64,000 nt of DNA from Portunus trituberculatus (Eukaryota; Arthropoda; Malacostraca; Decapoda; Portunidae). Location: assembly GCF_017591435.1 (NCBI RefSeq), contig NC_059290.1, positions 6,007,594 to 6,071,593 on the forward strand, given 5' to 3'. Positions 62,030 through 64,000 of the stretch are shown here, one piece after another. The notes below the pieces were generated by a model. It did not search any database, had not been told where the DNA came from, and saw only the letters and a program-made list of their open reading frames with translations. Positions within the stretch are counted from its first letter, which is position 1, and each line of letters begins with the position of its first letter. A program made the translations under genes and the position numbers.

Positions 62030-62259
62030 CCTCCTTCTCCTCCTCCTCCTCCTCCTCCTGCTTCTTATCCTTCTCCTCCTCCTCTTTCTTTTTCCTCTTG
62101 TTTTCAGTGTCTTCTGTGTCCTTTGCTTAGTTATCACTCCTCTTTGTGTGTGTGTGTGTGTGTGTTGTCTTATCTAATTTTGTTCATGTCTTCTTCTTCT
62201 TCTTCTTCTTCTTGTGTGTCATCCGGTCTTCAGTTCAGTGTAAAGTCTCATCATGACTC

Positions 62260-62313
<54 letters not shown>

Positions 62314-62350
62314 CTACCCATAGAAGACTGGTATCAACGTCATTACAACA

Positions 62351-62407
<57 letters not shown>

Positions 62408-62410
62408 TGT
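62030..62410. repeat. cluster of (CTC)n, (GT)n, (TTC)n, (GA)n and (CT)n
   Basis: (CTC)n 62030-62059, (GT)n 62144-62165, (TTC)n 62189-62213, (GA)n 62262-62309, (CT)n 62355-62403. The GA and CT arrays, 45 bases apart, form an inverted repeat. Confidence 0.9.
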
Positions 62411-62559
62411 CATCCACTCCCTTCCTACCACACTTCATCCACTTTCTCATGCACCTCCTCCACATCTCCATTCCACGCATCTCCATCCACCACAATCACC
62501 TCCTTACATATCCACTCACCTCCACTTACCTCCACCAGCTAATTCTTCTTGTTTCCCTA

Positions 62560-62740
62560 TCACCACCACCACCACCACCACCACCACCACCACCACCACC
62601 ACCACCATTTACCACACCAGAAGAAGCTGTGGTAGGAGAGAGAGAGCCCTCCTTTCCCCCTCCTCCCCTGCAAGACTTGACTGGGGGCCTGACCTTCACT
62701 CCTCCTCCTCCTCCTCCTCCTCCTCCTCCTCCTCCTCCTT
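62560..62740. repeat. (ACC)n and (CTC)n
   Basis: (ACC)n 62562-62607 and (CTC)n 62700-62739; their translated Pro/Ser/Gly runs are not genes. Confidence 0.92.
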
Positions 62741-62792
62741 GTACCTTAAACATCCTTCTTGCAACTTAACATTTTAAGTTTGCCAGATCAAA

Positions 62793-63025
<233 letters not shown>

Positions 63026-63093
63026 AGCGACGGTGGTATTTTATCTACACGGACGAACACGCACACGCCATCTGATACGTACATACCAAGACC

Positions 63094-63096
<3 letters not shown>

Positions 63097-63163
<67 letters not shown>
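63097..63163. repeat. (GT)n microsatellite
   Basis: About 33 GT units. Confidence 0.95.
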
Positions 63164-63167
<4 letters not shown>

Positions 63168-63309
63168 GAGCACCTGCGTCAAGTTTATGTGTTCCTGCAG
63201 GGAGGTGGCATGGGGCGAGGAGGAGGAGGAGAGGATGGGGTGGGGTGGAGTGGGCTGGTGTGGGAGGGTAGTCTGGCCCCTGCGTGCTGTGCCTGCGTCT
63301 TAAATCACT

Positions 63310-63580
63310 CTAGGTAATTAGCTGAAGCCCCTGGGTGGGTGGGAGGGTGGGCAGGTGGGCGGGATGGTGGGCGGCTGGGTGGAGTGGTGGGGGATGAGGG
63401 GAGTGGGCGGGTATTTGCACGCTGCTTGGAGGGGAGGTGGGTATGTGGACTGGTGGATGAGTGTGGAGGTGGATGGGTGGAAGAGTGAGTGGGTGAGGTG
63501 GGTGGATTAGTAAGTGGATATTTTGGTTAGTGGATGGATATGTGGATTGGTGGATTGGTGGGTGGGTTAGTGAGTGGGGC
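63310..63580. repeat. G-rich degenerate GGGTGG/GGATGG repeat
   Basis: GGGTGGGTGGGAGGGTGGGC and GGTGGATGGGTGG-type units, passing into GGATTGGTGGATTGGTGG. Three or more G runs in close spacing on the + strand. Confidence 0.75.
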
Positions 63581-63582
63581 AG

Positions 63583-63584
<2 letters not shown>

Positions 63585-63647
<63 letters not shown>
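63585..63647. repeat. (GA)n microsatellite
   Basis: About 31 GA units. Confidence 0.95.
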
Positions 63648-63648
<1 letters not shown>

Positions 63649-63668
63649 AACAAGTGAAATCATATGGT

Positions 63669-64000
<332 letters not shown>

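Noticed and set aside
62449..62777. Pro/Thr-rich proteins around 62.5 kb
   Set aside because: They translate (ACC)n and (CTC)n arrays and lack any conserved part.

Overview
This is an animal nuclear genome window. It has multi-exon genes with GT-AG introns, no operons, very dense dinucleotide microsatellites, tRNA-headed SINEs, 5'-truncated non-LTR retrotransposons and Tigger- and piggyBac-type DNA transposons. CCTAA/TTAGG (arthropod telomere-type) stretches and repeat families with a decapod flavour suggest a decapod crustacean, perhaps a crab. The species assignment is an inference.

Layout. Two protein-coding genes face each other. (1) On the + strand, 3.1-44.7 kb, lie twelve exons of an ARMC8 orthologue, the armadillo-repeat subunit of the CTLH/GID E3 ubiquitin ligase. 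The exons join in frame to about 670 codons including the C-terminal stop; only the short N-terminal exon is missing. One intron has a GC donor. (2) On the - strand, 61.5-52.4 kb, lie six exons of a Myb/SANT-like (MSANTD3/Myb_DNA-bind_5 type) DNA-binding protein of about 340 residues with a C-terminal coiled coil. Its 3' UTR appears to be a pyrimidine-rich stretch of about 1.1 kb, and a CpG-rich block at 61.6-62.0 kb may be its promoter. No other host gene was recognised.

The introns are built from mobile DNA. Introns 5, 10 and 11 of armc8 hold about a dozen copies of one group of LINEs (coiled coil, RRM-like region, AP endonuclease, reverse transcriptase) whose 3' ends run straight into (CA)n. 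Most copies have (CA)n in the same orientation on the 5' side as well, so LINEs and two tRNA-Val-like SINE families form trains coupled by (CA)n at 9.0-15.7 kb and 55.0-56.6 kb. LINE and SINE B end in a similar GTGAAT(T)ACACAC motif, which suggests shared mobilisation. DNA transposons include a piggyBac relative with intact TTAA-flanked ends (1.0-2.3 kb), a second piggyBac relative (20.7-21.6 kb), several Tigger-like remnants, a 0.6 kb element with long terminal inverted repeats inside a LINE, two TTAA-flanked MITEs and two long foldbacks.

Points of special interest: the (CA)n-coupled retroelement trains; splice donors that run directly into (GT)n followed by an antisense SINE in both genes; two overlapping open frames in two exons of the Myb/SANT gene, with tandem donors that could switch between them; and inverted MITE pairs flanking three exons of that gene, a layout favourable to exon circularisation. 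The last 6 kb are mostly microsatellites and simple-sequence DNA.
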